A stretch of 61,825 nt of DNA from a virus, in the IMG/VR virus record IMGVR_UViG_3300010397_000010, positions 1 through 61,825 of that record; one strand, given 5' to 3'. A program made the translations under genes and the position numbers. Below the pieces are notes generated by a model that saw nothing but the letters and a program-made list of their open reading frames with translations, did no database searches and was not told the origin of the DNA. Positions 31,301 to 39,769 of the stretch are shown in pieces; position 1 is the first letter of the stretch, and the number at the start of each line of letters is the position of its first letter.

Positions 31301-32727
31301 GGCGCGGTCACTGCTCCTCCAAAGCTAACTTTTCCTGTTCCCGTCTTGATAGCGTAGTCCGTCGATCCCGCTCCCTGATCGTCGATCAACAGAGCATCGG
31401 ATTCCGTCGATCCACCATGAACATCCCCGATCTGGATTCCTTTTAAGGTCTGCCCATGAATCGCCCCTCCCATCTCATTTCGAATATCAATCCCTCTTAC
31501 ATCGCCACTCCCGAAGCCAGTGTTCAAGCCCATTTTTAGGCCAATGGTGTCAATGCCTGCGCCGGTTGCGGGATTATAGGCGTCGATAGCGACTGGGTTT
31601 ACATCCAAACTTAGGGCCGTTGTATTGTCGCTACGGAAGCCAGTCACCCCTCCATTAGAAAAGTTGTTACTCTGGTAATCCCCGCCCAAACTTATGATCC
31701 CGTCATTGTTGTGAACAATAAAAGGAATCGCCGCCCCAGTAGAGAAGATGTTCACCTGCGTCTCATGATGAGTTGGGAGAGGGCAAGACGCGCCGCACTT
31801 GAATACAGTTTGCCCACCTTCCACCTTGAGCGCGAAGTCGGTCGAGCCTGCTCCCTGATCGAGAATATGCAATGCATCCGATTCCGTCGAAGCTCCGCTA
31901 ACATCTCCAATCTCAGCCCCCACCTTATTGACCGCAAGATCAGGCATACTCTCCACAAGGACGCCATACAAGTCTTGCGGAGTTCCCGAATACTTCTTCG
32001 CCTGAACATCAACTCCGATAGCGGATTTCCCATCCACCGCCTCTGCCTCGACGATTAAAGGAGTCGAGTCTGATGTGGGATTGTCCGTGTCCCGCGTAAG
32101 GATTGATAAGCCATCTCCCGAGGTAGATGTAAGGTTCGCGCTCGATCCATCCGTTATGAACAAATCTCCATTGACGTTATCCACCACGAGGGAGCCGCCA
32201 CTATCGGCTCCAACCTCTAACCTTCCGCTTACGCGACCGAAAATAGCATCCCCACTCCCCCCAAATGTCCCAAGGGGATCGTTGAATTGGAGAGAGAATT
32301 GAGGGACTCCGGGTGTCGCTCCCCCACCTCCACCCCCGCTGCTCAAGGCTACTTTGATCGTCACCGGATTTAGGTATACATTAGGAGCAATCCCCCCACT
32401 CAGCACGACATCATAAGTTTGCCCGATGGCTGCATAAGCGAGCCAATATCCAGGTTGAGTCGATGAAGAGTTGTTAGCTGTGAATGGATTCCCGAGATGA
32501 GTGCCAATTGCGTCAGAATAGAGAGTAGCCTTAGTCAGAGTGCCCGTTAGGTAGATTGTCACTGAGCAGGAAGGGATGACTCCATCCAGATAGTTCGAGC
32601 TACTCAATCCCGACACTACAGCCTTAGTAGCTCCCTTTTGGCACCACCCATTAAGGGGCGCTACTTGGGCCATTCCCATAAGAGAAAAAGTCATTATGCC
32701 TAACAGGACTAATATCGCCTTCTTCAT
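28396..32727 (-). CDS. Tailspike/tail fibre-like protein with a Sec signal peptide, 1443 aa
   Basis: ATG 32727 (GGGAG six bases upstream; a TTG one codon earlier is less likely). It begins with a clear signal peptide, MKKAILVLLGIMTFSLMGMA. Further on are a Gly-run linker (SGGGGGGATPG), two copies of an STESDAL...DQGAGSTD unit, and tail fibre-type repeats (SLNDTAVSPGSYTNTNLTVD). From about residue 840 a right-handed beta-helix follows (DDGTTDNRALLNTAQSTC and many NNTIDGN-like turns). Beta-helix spikes degrade or bind host polysaccharide. A signal peptide on such a protein is unexpected, since virion parts assemble in the cytoplasm. Confidence 0.8.
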   Translation of the reverse strand: MKKAILVLLGIMTFSLMGMAQVAPLNGWCQKGATKAVVSGLSSSNYLDGVIPSCSVTIYLTGTLTKATLYSDAIGTHLGNPFTANNSSSTQPGYWLAYAAIGQTYDVVLSGGIAPNVYLNPVTIKVALSSGGGGGGATPGVPQFSLQFNDPLGTFGGSGDAIFGRVSGRLEVGADSGGSLVVDNVNGDLFITDGSSANLTSTSGDGLSILTRDTDNPTSDSTPLIVEAEAVDGKSAIGVDVQAKKYSGTPQDLYGVLVESMPDLAVNKVGAEIGDVSGASTESDALHILDQGAGSTDFALKVEGGQTVFKCGASCPLPTHHETQVNIFSTGAAIPFIVHNNDGIISLGGDYQSNNFSNGGVTGFRSDNTTALSLDVNPVAIDAYNPATGAGIDTIGLKMGLNTGFGSGDVRGIDIRNEMGGAIHGQTLKGIQIGDVHGGSTESDALLIDDQGAGSTDYAIKTGTGKVSFGGAVTAPSIAINGGTPITSASSANSQVVTCPTGGSSTQYCGADGVWHAASAGSVTNVTATAPIASSGGATPNISLNDTAVSPGSYTNTNLTVDAKGRITAASNGTSGGVSSFSGDGSLLSNSSSTGAVTATLATAGAHKFWGNNTGSTAAPGYQSLTDADIPSTLTGKTVDGVTPTVMAYNDATSSIQTQLNGKVTGSGTTGYLTTWASSSTLSSTSHIDDGITTAGVVTSSEPFQVNDGSLTRLDMTKQTWGTPSGKGAYNGATAYAINDAVTSSGVHYIAIASTTGNAPPNATYWNVLLPSGYDASQWIGGDGSSHCYLGSTQGSCAPSGLKCSAAALGALDDGTTDNRALLNTAQSTCTGGIIFTQVSGSGYKIASNLTFSVPVIMEGGFFVVPTSTTVTINGGFSAPMSQVFSLSGTGAIKFGTATNEVFGEWWNAKGDWNGTTGTDDHVALQNAINALSLGGHLKLLDRDYLIGSSTLTISVSNGNPNFVGIEGTAKSGWTGARWAYSGSSRIVSNSATSTIVSVAGTSGTTLFGPYLKDFTAIRTVAPTGTATGVSFTYTMFGEIRGVESDRHVQNFYFYSAVNANVIDNVAQNDTVGTTPTCGFCVDTTSGLPSNSTFFTHDFVADNGASSANHMKGFYLYGTAINDIFIDGLETATTDYGVYINPTNCTGTSFACDDIHITNYVLDGCGVACIYVNNVTGGSSSQAYNIEFLGGWTSNTGSSSHVIDIEGSTGIGFDGLIGQKGATTSDIFYVHTGSGNSIRNTTIGSNQKTIVLDTTSNNLVTGNMVYGKSGNASTLVDLIASTRNIISSNKLYGAATTGVAVDSTSNNNTIDGNNIDPTSITTPLSLNSSATGNTIFDTNHLVFGTKCASSASPAVCGSAPVGMFNVPAGSTSITVNTTAVTANSVILINNDATLGTALGVTCNTALLSAPWQVTARTAATSFTLTIGVAPITNPECFSYQVVN

Positions 32728-32743
32728 CAAAACTCCCTCACCA

Positions 32744-32782
32744 TAAAAAATGGCCTTTAGAGACTTAAATCTCTAAGGCCAT
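32744..32782 (-). terminator. Intrinsic terminator before the tailspike gene
   Basis: On the minus strand TGGCCTTAGAGA and TCTCTAAAGGCCA form a long stem (one bulge) followed directly by TTTTTTATGG. It ends the virion-gene transcript that passes 32848, only about 17 bases before the start of the tailspike gene, which must then rely on read-through or its own promoter. The rest of the 32783-32847 gap shows no gene. Confidence 0.8.
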
Positions 32783-32847
32783 GCGCTTTAGCCCTCGAAA
32801 GGGAAGCGTCAGAATCCATCCGCAATGTGCGCTTATTCTACTCCACT

Positions 32848-33795
32848 TTAAGGAGAAATAGTCGAGCTAAGGGGCCCTCCCACCATAGAGGATGCAACAC
32901 TTTTCCCTTTCCTCCTCTCCCATCCCACTTCAGAAGGAGTTATCGAGGTTGGGTGATGGCATATTTTGGCAAAGGGACAGGGGGAGTAATGGAAGCAGGC
33001 TGACCTTCTCATTGAGAGCGATTTCTTCTCAATCTCATCCGCAATCTGAGTCATTTCGGCTAATATCTCCCCCCTCTTAGGCGGAGAGTAGTCCACATTG
33101 ATCGTATGCACTATCCCCTCGAATGCGTTATCGGACTGCATCAGTTTGAGCCATTCCAAGGCGCTCAGATCAGTCTGCTCCCTATATCGTCGCTGCCACC
33201 TCGGGCCGAATTTCTTTACATGAATCGGCTGGATTCTCATCCCTCCAGTCTCAGGATGAGTGAAGGAGGTTGTCCACGGGGATGGACGATAACCCTTCCT
33301 AAGCTGCCCAATTTCGATAATGTTGATAAACATAGGAAGTTTCATCGAGTAAATATCGCCTATAGTGCGCCATGACGATAATTCCTCCTGCTCCCTCAAG
33401 GGAGTCCAATTCGCCGTCAATACCACTCTTCGAAGGCGATTATCAGGCAGAATGAATGACAATGGCTGGTAGCTGAATCCACTAACCTTCGTCCACGGAC
33501 ATAGCTTCCACGCTCCCGTCGCGCCCACCAAATAAGCACAAATAGTCTCGATTAAGTTGGCGTGATGAGTCGCTTGGGCATAGATGTCCCATCCATTGAT
33601 ATCGAGCCCCGGATTGGCTGCGAGAGAGATGAAGTGTTCTCTCGCTCCAGTAGGGGAGTTGGTTAGCAATCCCACCCTAAGGGACTCATTGAGCGCGGAA
33701 TGGAGGGGGATGCGAGGAAGCTCGAATTTAGATGACCAAGTTTGCTTCCTTGGGCATTGATCGAACCTCATCAGATCGTCTGAATCGAGCATCAT
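32848..33795 (-). CDS. RecB/Cas4-like protein lacking visible catalytic residues
   Basis: 315 residues. DLMRFDQCPRKQTWSSKF and the C-terminal RSACFHYSPCPFAKICHHP are the Fe-S cysteine elements of the same family as the nuclease at 17647. Between them, the strand that should hold D-x-K reads FINIIEIGQLRKG and lacks the Lys. The fold and metal site thus seem kept, while nuclease activity may be lost. It lies at the end of the virion genes, overlapping the preceding one by four bases. A structural or packaging-related role is an inference. Confidence 0.65.
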   Translation of the reverse strand: MMLDSDDLMRFDQCPRKQTWSSKFELPRIPLHSALNESLRVGLLTNSPTGAREHFISLAANPGLDINGWDIYAQATHHANLIETICAYLVGATGAWKLCPWTKVSGFSYQPLSFILPDNRLRRVVLTANWTPLREQEELSSWRTIGDIYSMKLPMFINIIEIGQLRKGYRPSPWTTSFTHPETGGMRIQPIHVKKFGPRWQRRYREQTDLSALEWLKLMQSDNAFEGIVHTINVDYSPPKRGEILAEMTQIADEIEKKSLSMRRSACFHYSPCPFAKICHHPTSITPSEVGWERRKGKSVASSMVGGPLSSTISP

Positions 33796-35210
33796 TGCAA
33801 TAATGACTGAATCGCATGACCCGTAGGGAGCGAAGGAGTGTGGCTCGCTTCAGGTTCCATGTCAGGCATGAAGAGATATCGAATAGGGAGTGAATTGATA
33901 GTCTGACTTCCTAATGCGCCCGAGATAGCCTCTCTCGCCGTCCGTTCTCCCTGAGTAAGTTGGGAAGGAAATCCCATTCCAATCTTCTGATTAGCGGTCG
34001 CAAGGGGGTCGATAAATTTAGTCGGGCTCGCCCCGAGAGTAGCTCCTGCGCTTGCCCTCATTGGATGCAGATATTCTCCAATATGGAGCTTTTCTCTCAA
34101 CAGCGCCCCTTTAGACTTCGCGGATTGAGCGATAAGTCTATCCTTCTCCTTCTGGACATTATCAGCTACATCATAGAGGATAGATTGCTTTCTCTTTAAG
34201 TCCTGAAAATATCCAGCAGGCTTTCCCGCTTGCTGATCTGCCGTTGAGTAGAGCATTCCATTCAACGACTCATTAGCAGCTTGATCTGCCGCGAGTTCAG
34301 CATCCAGCTTGATCTTCGCCGCTGCGCTCGACGGAGCTGCGTTGCGATATCCTCTGATTTTCTTCGCCAGCATTGAGCGCTGTTCGTCGAGAGTGCCTAT
34401 TGTCCACCCTTCCTTCTCAAATTCCGCCGCCCTCTTACGAAGCGAATTAGCCGTAGCCCTTCCTTCAGCAGTCAATTCCATTGCGGGGGTGATTTTGGCT
34501 CGAATCGCATTTCCTACTGCGTTAGCCGCAACAGGTTGATTAGCGATTGGAAATAGCGCTTTCCCATACTCATCCTGCAAGCGGCCATTCGTGTCATTAA
34601 CCACTTTCTCAAATTCTCCAATAGTCTTAGGCGACTGGCCCCCACTTGCGGCGACCGTTTTATCGAAGTCGGGAATCAAATTAGCTACTGCGCTCTCTCC
34701 CGCCTCAATACCCGCCCCCGAACTCAATCTAGCTGCCCTTGAAGCAGGCCGGAGCCATGAGGCGACCTTGGCGATCCCCAATCCTCCGAGTTGATAAGCT
34801 CCCTGCTCTAGTCCCGAGAGAGTAATATCCTTCGCCGCCTTCGATGAAGGCTGGTTGCCGTATTTCTCAGGCTCCAGAAGCCGCTGCATTGACCTTCCTG
34901 CCGATCCCCCGAGCGCAGCCATCCCAACTCCGGCAGCAGGGCCAGCAGCCTCACCTACCGCCCCGAACGCAGTTCCCATCGTCATTGGGAGATTCTCGGT
35001 CTGGTATCCACTCAGCGCATCTCCAATGGCCTTCCGTCCCTCCCACGCTCCCTTTAGAGCGCCCATTAAGGTTGGGTGGTCAGTAGGCAATGAAGATTGA
35101 GCCTGTTGAGGGGGGAATTTAGCTCGCAGCACATTCTTAATGGAATCATCATCCATCGAGTCGGGAAACTCGCCAATGGTGCCGTCAGGAAGTTTAATCT
35201 GCTTGGGCAT
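33792..35210 (-). CDS. Putative internal virion / ejection protein, 472 aa
   Basis: The N-terminus IKLPDGTIGEFPDSMDDDSI is a small motif that recurs at the start of phage ejection and other virion proteins. A Gly/Ala-rich, membrane-active region follows (GEAAGPAAGVGMAALGGSAG), then long helices. Third of three Ala/Gly-rich genes after the tail-appendage genes, as in the ejection-protein set (gp7, gp20, gp16) of P22. TAATG overlap with the previous gene. Confidence 0.65.
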   Translation of the reverse strand: MPKQIKLPDGTIGEFPDSMDDDSIKNVLRAKFPPQQAQSSLPTDHPTLMGALKGAWEGRKAIGDALSGYQTENLPMTMGTAFGAVGEAAGPAAGVGMAALGGSAGRSMQRLLEPEKYGNQPSSKAAKDITLSGLEQGAYQLGGLGIAKVASWLRPASRAARLSSGAGIEAGESAVANLIPDFDKTVAASGGQSPKTIGEFEKVVNDTNGRLQDEYGKALFPIANQPVAANAVGNAIRAKITPAMELTAEGRATANSLRKRAAEFEKEGWTIGTLDEQRSMLAKKIRGYRNAAPSSAAAKIKLDAELAADQAANESLNGMLYSTADQQAGKPAGYFQDLKRKQSILYDVADNVQKEKDRLIAQSAKSKGALLREKLHIGEYLHPMRASAGATLGASPTKFIDPLATANQKIGMGFPSQLTQGERTAREAISGALGSQTINSLPIRYLFMPDMEPEASHTPSLPTGHAIQSLLQ

Positions 35211-37570
35211 TACTCAAAGTTTCCAGTCTGAGGATTGTATTTCCTGATCGTTCCCGCCTTAGCAGGAGCTTTAGGAGCGCTAGTTGAAGTCGGAATCCCC
35301 TTCGCCTGCCTCGCCCCTTCGCGCCACCAATCGAGATACTTCTTGCTGATCTCAGGATATCCCGACATTGCCGCTGATGCAGTGTTTAGGGTAGCCGAGA
35401 GTTGATCCCTGAAGTTCTTCGAACTCGCTACGTTATAGATTGGAGCCGCCCTTACGAGGGTCTGGATTGAACTCTGTGCCGCTGAGCCCTTTGTGGCCGA
35501 GCGAAGGGCGGATAAGTCCTCTTGGAATCCCTGAAGTCTAGCCAATAGCTCCATCCCCTCATCTCCCCCAAGACGAGCGACTTCATTTCTTGCGTCCACA
35601 TTGGCGTTCCTAATGCGTTCCTGAGACCATCCAGTGACTCCGATGGCCGTTCCGAGGGTCTGCATAAAGCTCGGATTAGGCTCGGTGCCGGGAATTGCGA
35701 GCGAATTCAACGTGAGCGCCTTATTGAGCGCAGTCGCTAACTCGGGATTGTCGTACATATGGGCATATTCCCATATCGGCTTGTCCCCATTCTGCCCGAA
35801 CACCTGAGCCGCTACAGTATCCATCGCCGCCACAACGGGCTTTGTCGTCTTGCCTTGAGATTGGAATGTCCCTGATGCGAATGGCGAGGGCTGAGGGGGC
35901 ATCTGCCCCCTTTGAACAGGAGTGAAGGATTGAGCAGGGACAGTAGGAGTAGGAGAAGCCTTCTGAATCGCTTTCGCAGGAGCCCTCCCTCCGCTCGCGG
36001 GGAGCGCCGCAGGAGCTACTGAAGGAGCCACTGAAGGCGCACTCTTCGCAGAAGGAGAAGTCATCCCCACCGTCGCCGGAGTGCTCGTACCTGTCATCTT
36101 GAGCTTCTCGCCCGGATTCATCCCAGGGACTTCGTGAGTGCTAACGGTGCCTACCTTTGCTTGCCCCAAAGGAGTCGCCGTTACGGGAGAAATCTCTCCA
36201 ATCTCAGGCACTTGGTAGACTTCATTTCCAATAGTGGCCTGTCTCGTTTTCTGATCCACTAGGAGATGATAAGTATTCGACCCCTGACGGATCGTTTCTA
36301 ATTTGGTCGAAGGAGGGGCACTCTGGAGCATCTCCTTCGTAATATCGTGCCCCTGCATATCCTTGTAGGAAGTGCCGGGAATTAAGTCCATCACCTTGAT
36401 CGCATTCGCAGGATCAGTCGAGCCGAGAACATAAGTCCTCCCCGTAGTTCCCTGCTCGATAGCATGATAACCGGGAGGGATATTGTCTATATCCGTAATG
36501 TTCATCCATTGAACATCCCCAGTGGAGTCATTCTTCATCTGCTTCCATACAGGAGTTGGAGGCTTTACTGGCAATCCTGCTTCATGCAGGGCGAGATTCT
36601 TCAGGACATGCTTTTCATCCTCAGGATCTAACTTGAGGGCCTTAATGCGCTGAACATTTGCCGCATGAAGCGCGGTCGCTTGGACTTGGGATCGGGCAAA
36701 TTTCTGCTGCGCTTCCGAAGGAGTTAGGGCGATTGCTTCAGCCGCTCCTGAGGGCATCCCCCCCGAGGGCGCAATAGGATGAGCCATCACCCCTAGCCGC
36801 TTTGCCACTCTCGGCAGAAGTCCCGCCTTCCCTTGATTGGCCGCGATTTGAGCATTCGTCGCCGCTAAGGGAGCCGTGGAGGGCATTTGAGGCGAGTTGG
36901 CTGACACTGGAGCGCTAGGAGCTGCATCAGGAGTCGCATCAGGAGTCGCAATAGGCGCTGTTCCCCCCGAAGGCATGGAAGGGGCATTAGAGGAAATCGG
37001 CCCGCTCGGGGCCGATACCGGAGCATTCGACGTTGCTGCTGGCGGTGGAGGGAGCGCCGATAGATTCGACTTCTGCAATTGCTGCGAGAGCGAGTTAATC
37101 TGTCCCGAAGCATAGTCGAGATCGGGATGCTCCGCAGTCGAGAATGGATGGACACTAGGGGGCGCGGAAGCGGTAGGAGATGGAGAAGGCGCTCCACTCG
37201 CCGCAGCAGGGGATGATGGGAGAACTCCATCGGGAGGCGCAGTGATAGCGTTCTGAGCGTCCTTTTGCTTTCCCGTTATCAAGCCATGAATCGCGTCGAT
37301 AAAGTTGGCATGATGCTCCGGAGCGTAAACTTTCTGCTGTTGTTCAACGGCCCATTTCTTCCGCGCAAATGCTTTCTCGAAATCGGGATTATTGACCGAT
37401 TGCCCATTTTCATCGGTAATCTTCTCAGGAGGAAGCTCTTGATTGGCAACACTCTCCAACTGACTAGCGAGAAATTTCCGCTGAAGCCCATGAAGCGCCG
37501 TAGCTTCCTGCTGCTTGCGCTGCATCCGCTCCGCTGATTGCTGTTCGAGGAATTGAGCCGGACTCGCCAT
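35210..37570 (-). CDS. Putative ejection/internal virion protein, Pro/Ala-rich, 786 aa
   Basis: A helical Gln-rich start (LEQQSAERMQRKQQEATALH) is followed by long disordered Pro-Ser-Ala stretches. The C-terminal helical part ends TIRKYNPQTGNFE. There are no coiled coils of tape-measure length and no membrane spans. By order and composition it matches the large ejection proteins of short-tailed phages. Exact function inferred. Confidence 0.6.
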   Translation of the reverse strand: MASPAQFLEQQSAERMQRKQQEATALHGLQRKFLASQLESVANQELPPEKITDENGQSVNNPDFEKAFARKKWAVEQQQKVYAPEHHANFIDAIHGLITGKQKDAQNAITAPPDGVLPSSPAAASGAPSPSPTASAPPSVHPFSTAEHPDLDYASGQINSLSQQLQKSNLSALPPPPAATSNAPVSAPSGPISSNAPSMPSGGTAPIATPDATPDAAPSAPVSANSPQMPSTAPLAATNAQIAANQGKAGLLPRVAKRLGVMAHPIAPSGGMPSGAAEAIALTPSEAQQKFARSQVQATALHAANVQRIKALKLDPEDEKHVLKNLALHEAGLPVKPPTPVWKQMKNDSTGDVQWMNITDIDNIPPGYHAIEQGTTGRTYVLGSTDPANAIKVMDLIPGTSYKDMQGHDITKEMLQSAPPSTKLETIRQGSNTYHLLVDQKTRQATIGNEVYQVPEIGEISPVTATPLGQAKVGTVSTHEVPGMNPGEKLKMTGTSTPATVGMTSPSAKSAPSVAPSVAPAALPASGGRAPAKAIQKASPTPTVPAQSFTPVQRGQMPPQPSPFASGTFQSQGKTTKPVVAAMDTVAAQVFGQNGDKPIWEYAHMYDNPELATALNKALTLNSLAIPGTEPNPSFMQTLGTAIGVTGWSQERIRNANVDARNEVARLGGDEGMELLARLQGFQEDLSALRSATKGSAAQSSIQTLVRAAPIYNVASSKNFRDQLSATLNTASAAMSGYPEISKKYLDWWREGARQAKGIPTSTSAPKAPAKAGTIRKYNPQTGNFE

Positions 37571-37572
37571 AT

Positions 37573-38070
37573 TTATATCCCAATCGCTTTCATTCCCGCG
37601 TTCACTCCACTCGTAACAGCTCCTCCGAGAATGGAGTTCATCAAATCCTGATATTGCTGCTCCGTTGTCTGCGTCTGAGAGTTGATATCACTCGCGGCCA
37701 TCCCAAGGTTAGAGGTGCCTAGCCCTGCTGCCCCCTGAGCCGCATGAGTCTGAAGTCCTCCCACCTCCTTCAGAATATCTCCCCTTCCCGCTGCCTCCGC
37801 GCCCGCAGTAGCTGCTGTGTTGCCGCCTGAGCGGGTTCCAAACTGAGCATTCTTATTGGCCGCTTGCTGAATCTGAGTCTGTTGGGCTGAGATTTCAGGC
37901 GCGAGGGATTGAGCAATCCGGGTAGGGTCGCCCGAGAGGATATCAGTATAGAACTTCGACGCAGCCGTAGTGTCGCGCTCACCGACTCCGGTGGAGTATC
38001 CCGCCAAGGAGCCTAACTGGTTAATTTGTTTCGAAAGGTCAGGTCCCCCGAAGAGGTCGAAGAATCCCAT
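37573..38070 (-). CDS. Putative small ejection protein, 165 aa
   Basis: MGFFDLFGGPDLSKQINQLG begins a Gln/Ala/Gly-rich chain (QQTQIQQAANKNAQFGTRSG) ending GVNAGMKAIGI. This design is common in the first of the pilot or ejection proteins of podoviruses. It lies two bases before the 786-residue gene and is probably co-translated. Confidence 0.6.
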   Translation of the reverse strand: MGFFDLFGGPDLSKQINQLGSLAGYSTGVGERDTTAASKFYTDILSGDPTRIAQSLAPEISAQQTQIQQAANKNAQFGTRSGGNTAATAGAEAAGRGDILKEVGGLQTHAAQGAAGLGTSNLGMAASDINSQTQTTEQQYQDLMNSILGGAVTSGVNAGMKAIGI

Positions 38071-38131
38071 CTCATGCGCTCCTTAACATTAGCATTCTAC
38101 CTTTAAGTGCCTAACTTTTCGAGCAGTTTCG

Positions 38132-39769
38132 CTAACGATCCTCTGAAAATGAGAGCTGCCCATACATCGTCCCACTTCCGGTCTGAGTCTGCCCACACAA
38201 CGAGTAGACATCCTGAGTCGTTCCTGCGATATCAAGACTGAAGGGGATCGACAACAAATTAAGCCCCGTTAGTATTCCAATCCCTCCCCCTAAGTTTTGA
38301 GGCTGAATATACCCACTAGCCACAACCACTCCCCCCGAGATAGCCGTTGCAGAGGTATCGGCCTGCATTCCTGAGTAGGTAGTATTCACATCAGCAAACG
38401 ATGCTCCCGTGAGGGTGCCATTGTAGACTAATGCCCATCTCGCAGCATTATTGGAAGCATTAAGGATGGTTCCCGAGAGTAAGTTGTAAACAACTCTATT
38501 CGTAATGCTATTTATAGTCAGCCTCGGACGAATAGACAGCATTGGCTTTAGCGTTGTAGTGGCCGAGAGCCCAGTTATTCCCTGATCTGCACTAAAGATG
38601 AGGATATTGGGAGAATCTTCTCCCCCTTCCGAGATAATCGACCCGCAAATGGCGAGCATTGTTGATGTTCCAGCGGGAGCAGAAGATGGATCATTCGCAA
38701 TCTGCCATCTTATCGGCAGCACGGCTGAGTTAGCGTAAGGAGTCGAGATTGTGTTCGCGTTCTGGAATTGATGGCAATAATACAAGAGTCCATTTACTAC
38801 GAAGCCAAATCTAACTCTCCCCACCCCGAGCCATTGAAGATCAATCGCAAATATCTGAGTTTTGGTGAAATCTAAAGTGATCCCACTTACCCCAGTCCCA
38901 TCCATCTTGTCGATATTCCACGATGATTGGAGAGCGAAAGTATCGACTGGAGAGCCTGATATGGATGATCTCTGCACCACCGCAGGCAATCCAGTCGCCC
39001 CACCTGCGTTCGGCCCCGATGTGAAGCCATTCATCGAGAAAAACATCCCATCGTTCGCATCGAAGTAGCCAATCTGCTTGCGAACGAATTGAGTGTATGC
39101 CCCAAGCGCCCCCGTCATATTGATGAGCTGAGACTTTCCAGGCTCATATCGATAATATCCATGAGATTGGACTATCGTCCCCGCGTTCGCTCCAGTTCCC
39201 CCCGTCGATAGCGTTAAGGAGGATTGATTGGATGTCTTAGTCGCGGTGCCAGTGCCGGTGTTGGATATCTGAACTGTTAAAGGATTCTGATCGTAAATAA
39301 AGTTAGTAGTGAATAGGAGGGTAGGAGTGCTAACTCTCCCCCTGCCGAAAGCATCCGCCGCTCCAGGGCCGAAATTAACTAGAGCATTCTTGGTCGAGTC
39401 AAGATTCATCGGCCCGGAGTCGATCACCGCATGAAGATTAGTTCCCGTTGATTGCTGAACCGTTACAGGATTCGTAACTGAAGTTAAGGTGCCTGAGTCG
39501 AGAACTGAGTGAAGATTAGCCCCCGTCCCCTGCACCACAGTTACATTACCCGTAACGGCTGTAGTTGAGCCCGAATCGGTTACGGTATGCAGATTTGTTC
39601 CGGTAGTCTGAACCGCCGTTACATTCCCCGTTACAGCAGTCGTTGAGCCTGTTTGGGCAACTACCTTTTGATTTCCCTTATTATCCAACTCAACCGGGGA
39701 GATATCCCCATCGCTCAGCGTAGGAGGAGTGGTTTGGAATATGCCTTGATTAAAGGGGCTAAATGCCAT
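38132..39769 (-). CDS. Virion appendage protein with tandem repeats, 545 aa
   Basis: Residues 41-118 are three 26-residue repeats (TAVTGNVT...NLH..xDS). The rest is beta-rich, with GYYRYEPGKSQLINMTGALG and IRWQIANDPSSAPAGT, similar to phage capsid- or tail-attached fibre proteins. It sits between a small fibre-like gene and the ejection set. Probably a decoration or tail-appendage protein; the partner is unknown. Confidence 0.65.
   Translation of the reverse strand: MAFSPFNQGIFQTTPPTLSDGDISPVELDNKGNQKVVAQTGSTTAVTGNVTAVQTTGTNLHTVTDSGSTTAVTGNVTVVQGTGANLHSVLDSGTLTSVTNPVTVQQSTGTNLHAVIDSGPMNLDSTKNALVNFGPGAADAFGRGRVSTPTLLFTTNFIYDQNPLTVQISNTGTGTATKTSNQSSLTLSTGGTGANAGTIVQSHGYYRYEPGKSQLINMTGALGAYTQFVRKQIGYFDANDGMFFSMNGFTSGPNAGGATGLPAVVQRSSISGSPVDTFALQSSWNIDKMDGTGVSGITLDFTKTQIFAIDLQWLGVGRVRFGFVVNGLLYYCHQFQNANTISTPYANSAVLPIRWQIANDPSSAPAGTSTMLAICGSIISEGGEDSPNILIFSADQGITGLSATTTLKPMLSIRPRLTINSITNRVVYNLLSGTILNASNNAARWALVYNGTLTGASFADVNTTYSGMQADTSATAISGGVVVASGYIQPQNLGGGIGILTGLNLLSIPFSLDIAGTTQDVYSLCGQTQTGSGTMYGQLSFSEDR
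39416..39649 (-). repeat. Three tandem 78-bp in-frame repeats
   Basis: Each unit encodes 26 residues of the form GSTTAVTGNVTxVQxTGxNLHxVxDS. The third unit is the most diverged (TSVTNPVT). Copy number could change by recombination and alter the length of the appendage protein. Confidence 0.7.

Noticed and set aside
35210-37570. Tape-measure protein
   Set aside because: Pro/Ala-rich and disordered, without the long coiled coils and membrane spans of tape measures. Gene order fits ejection proteins of a short-tailed phage better.
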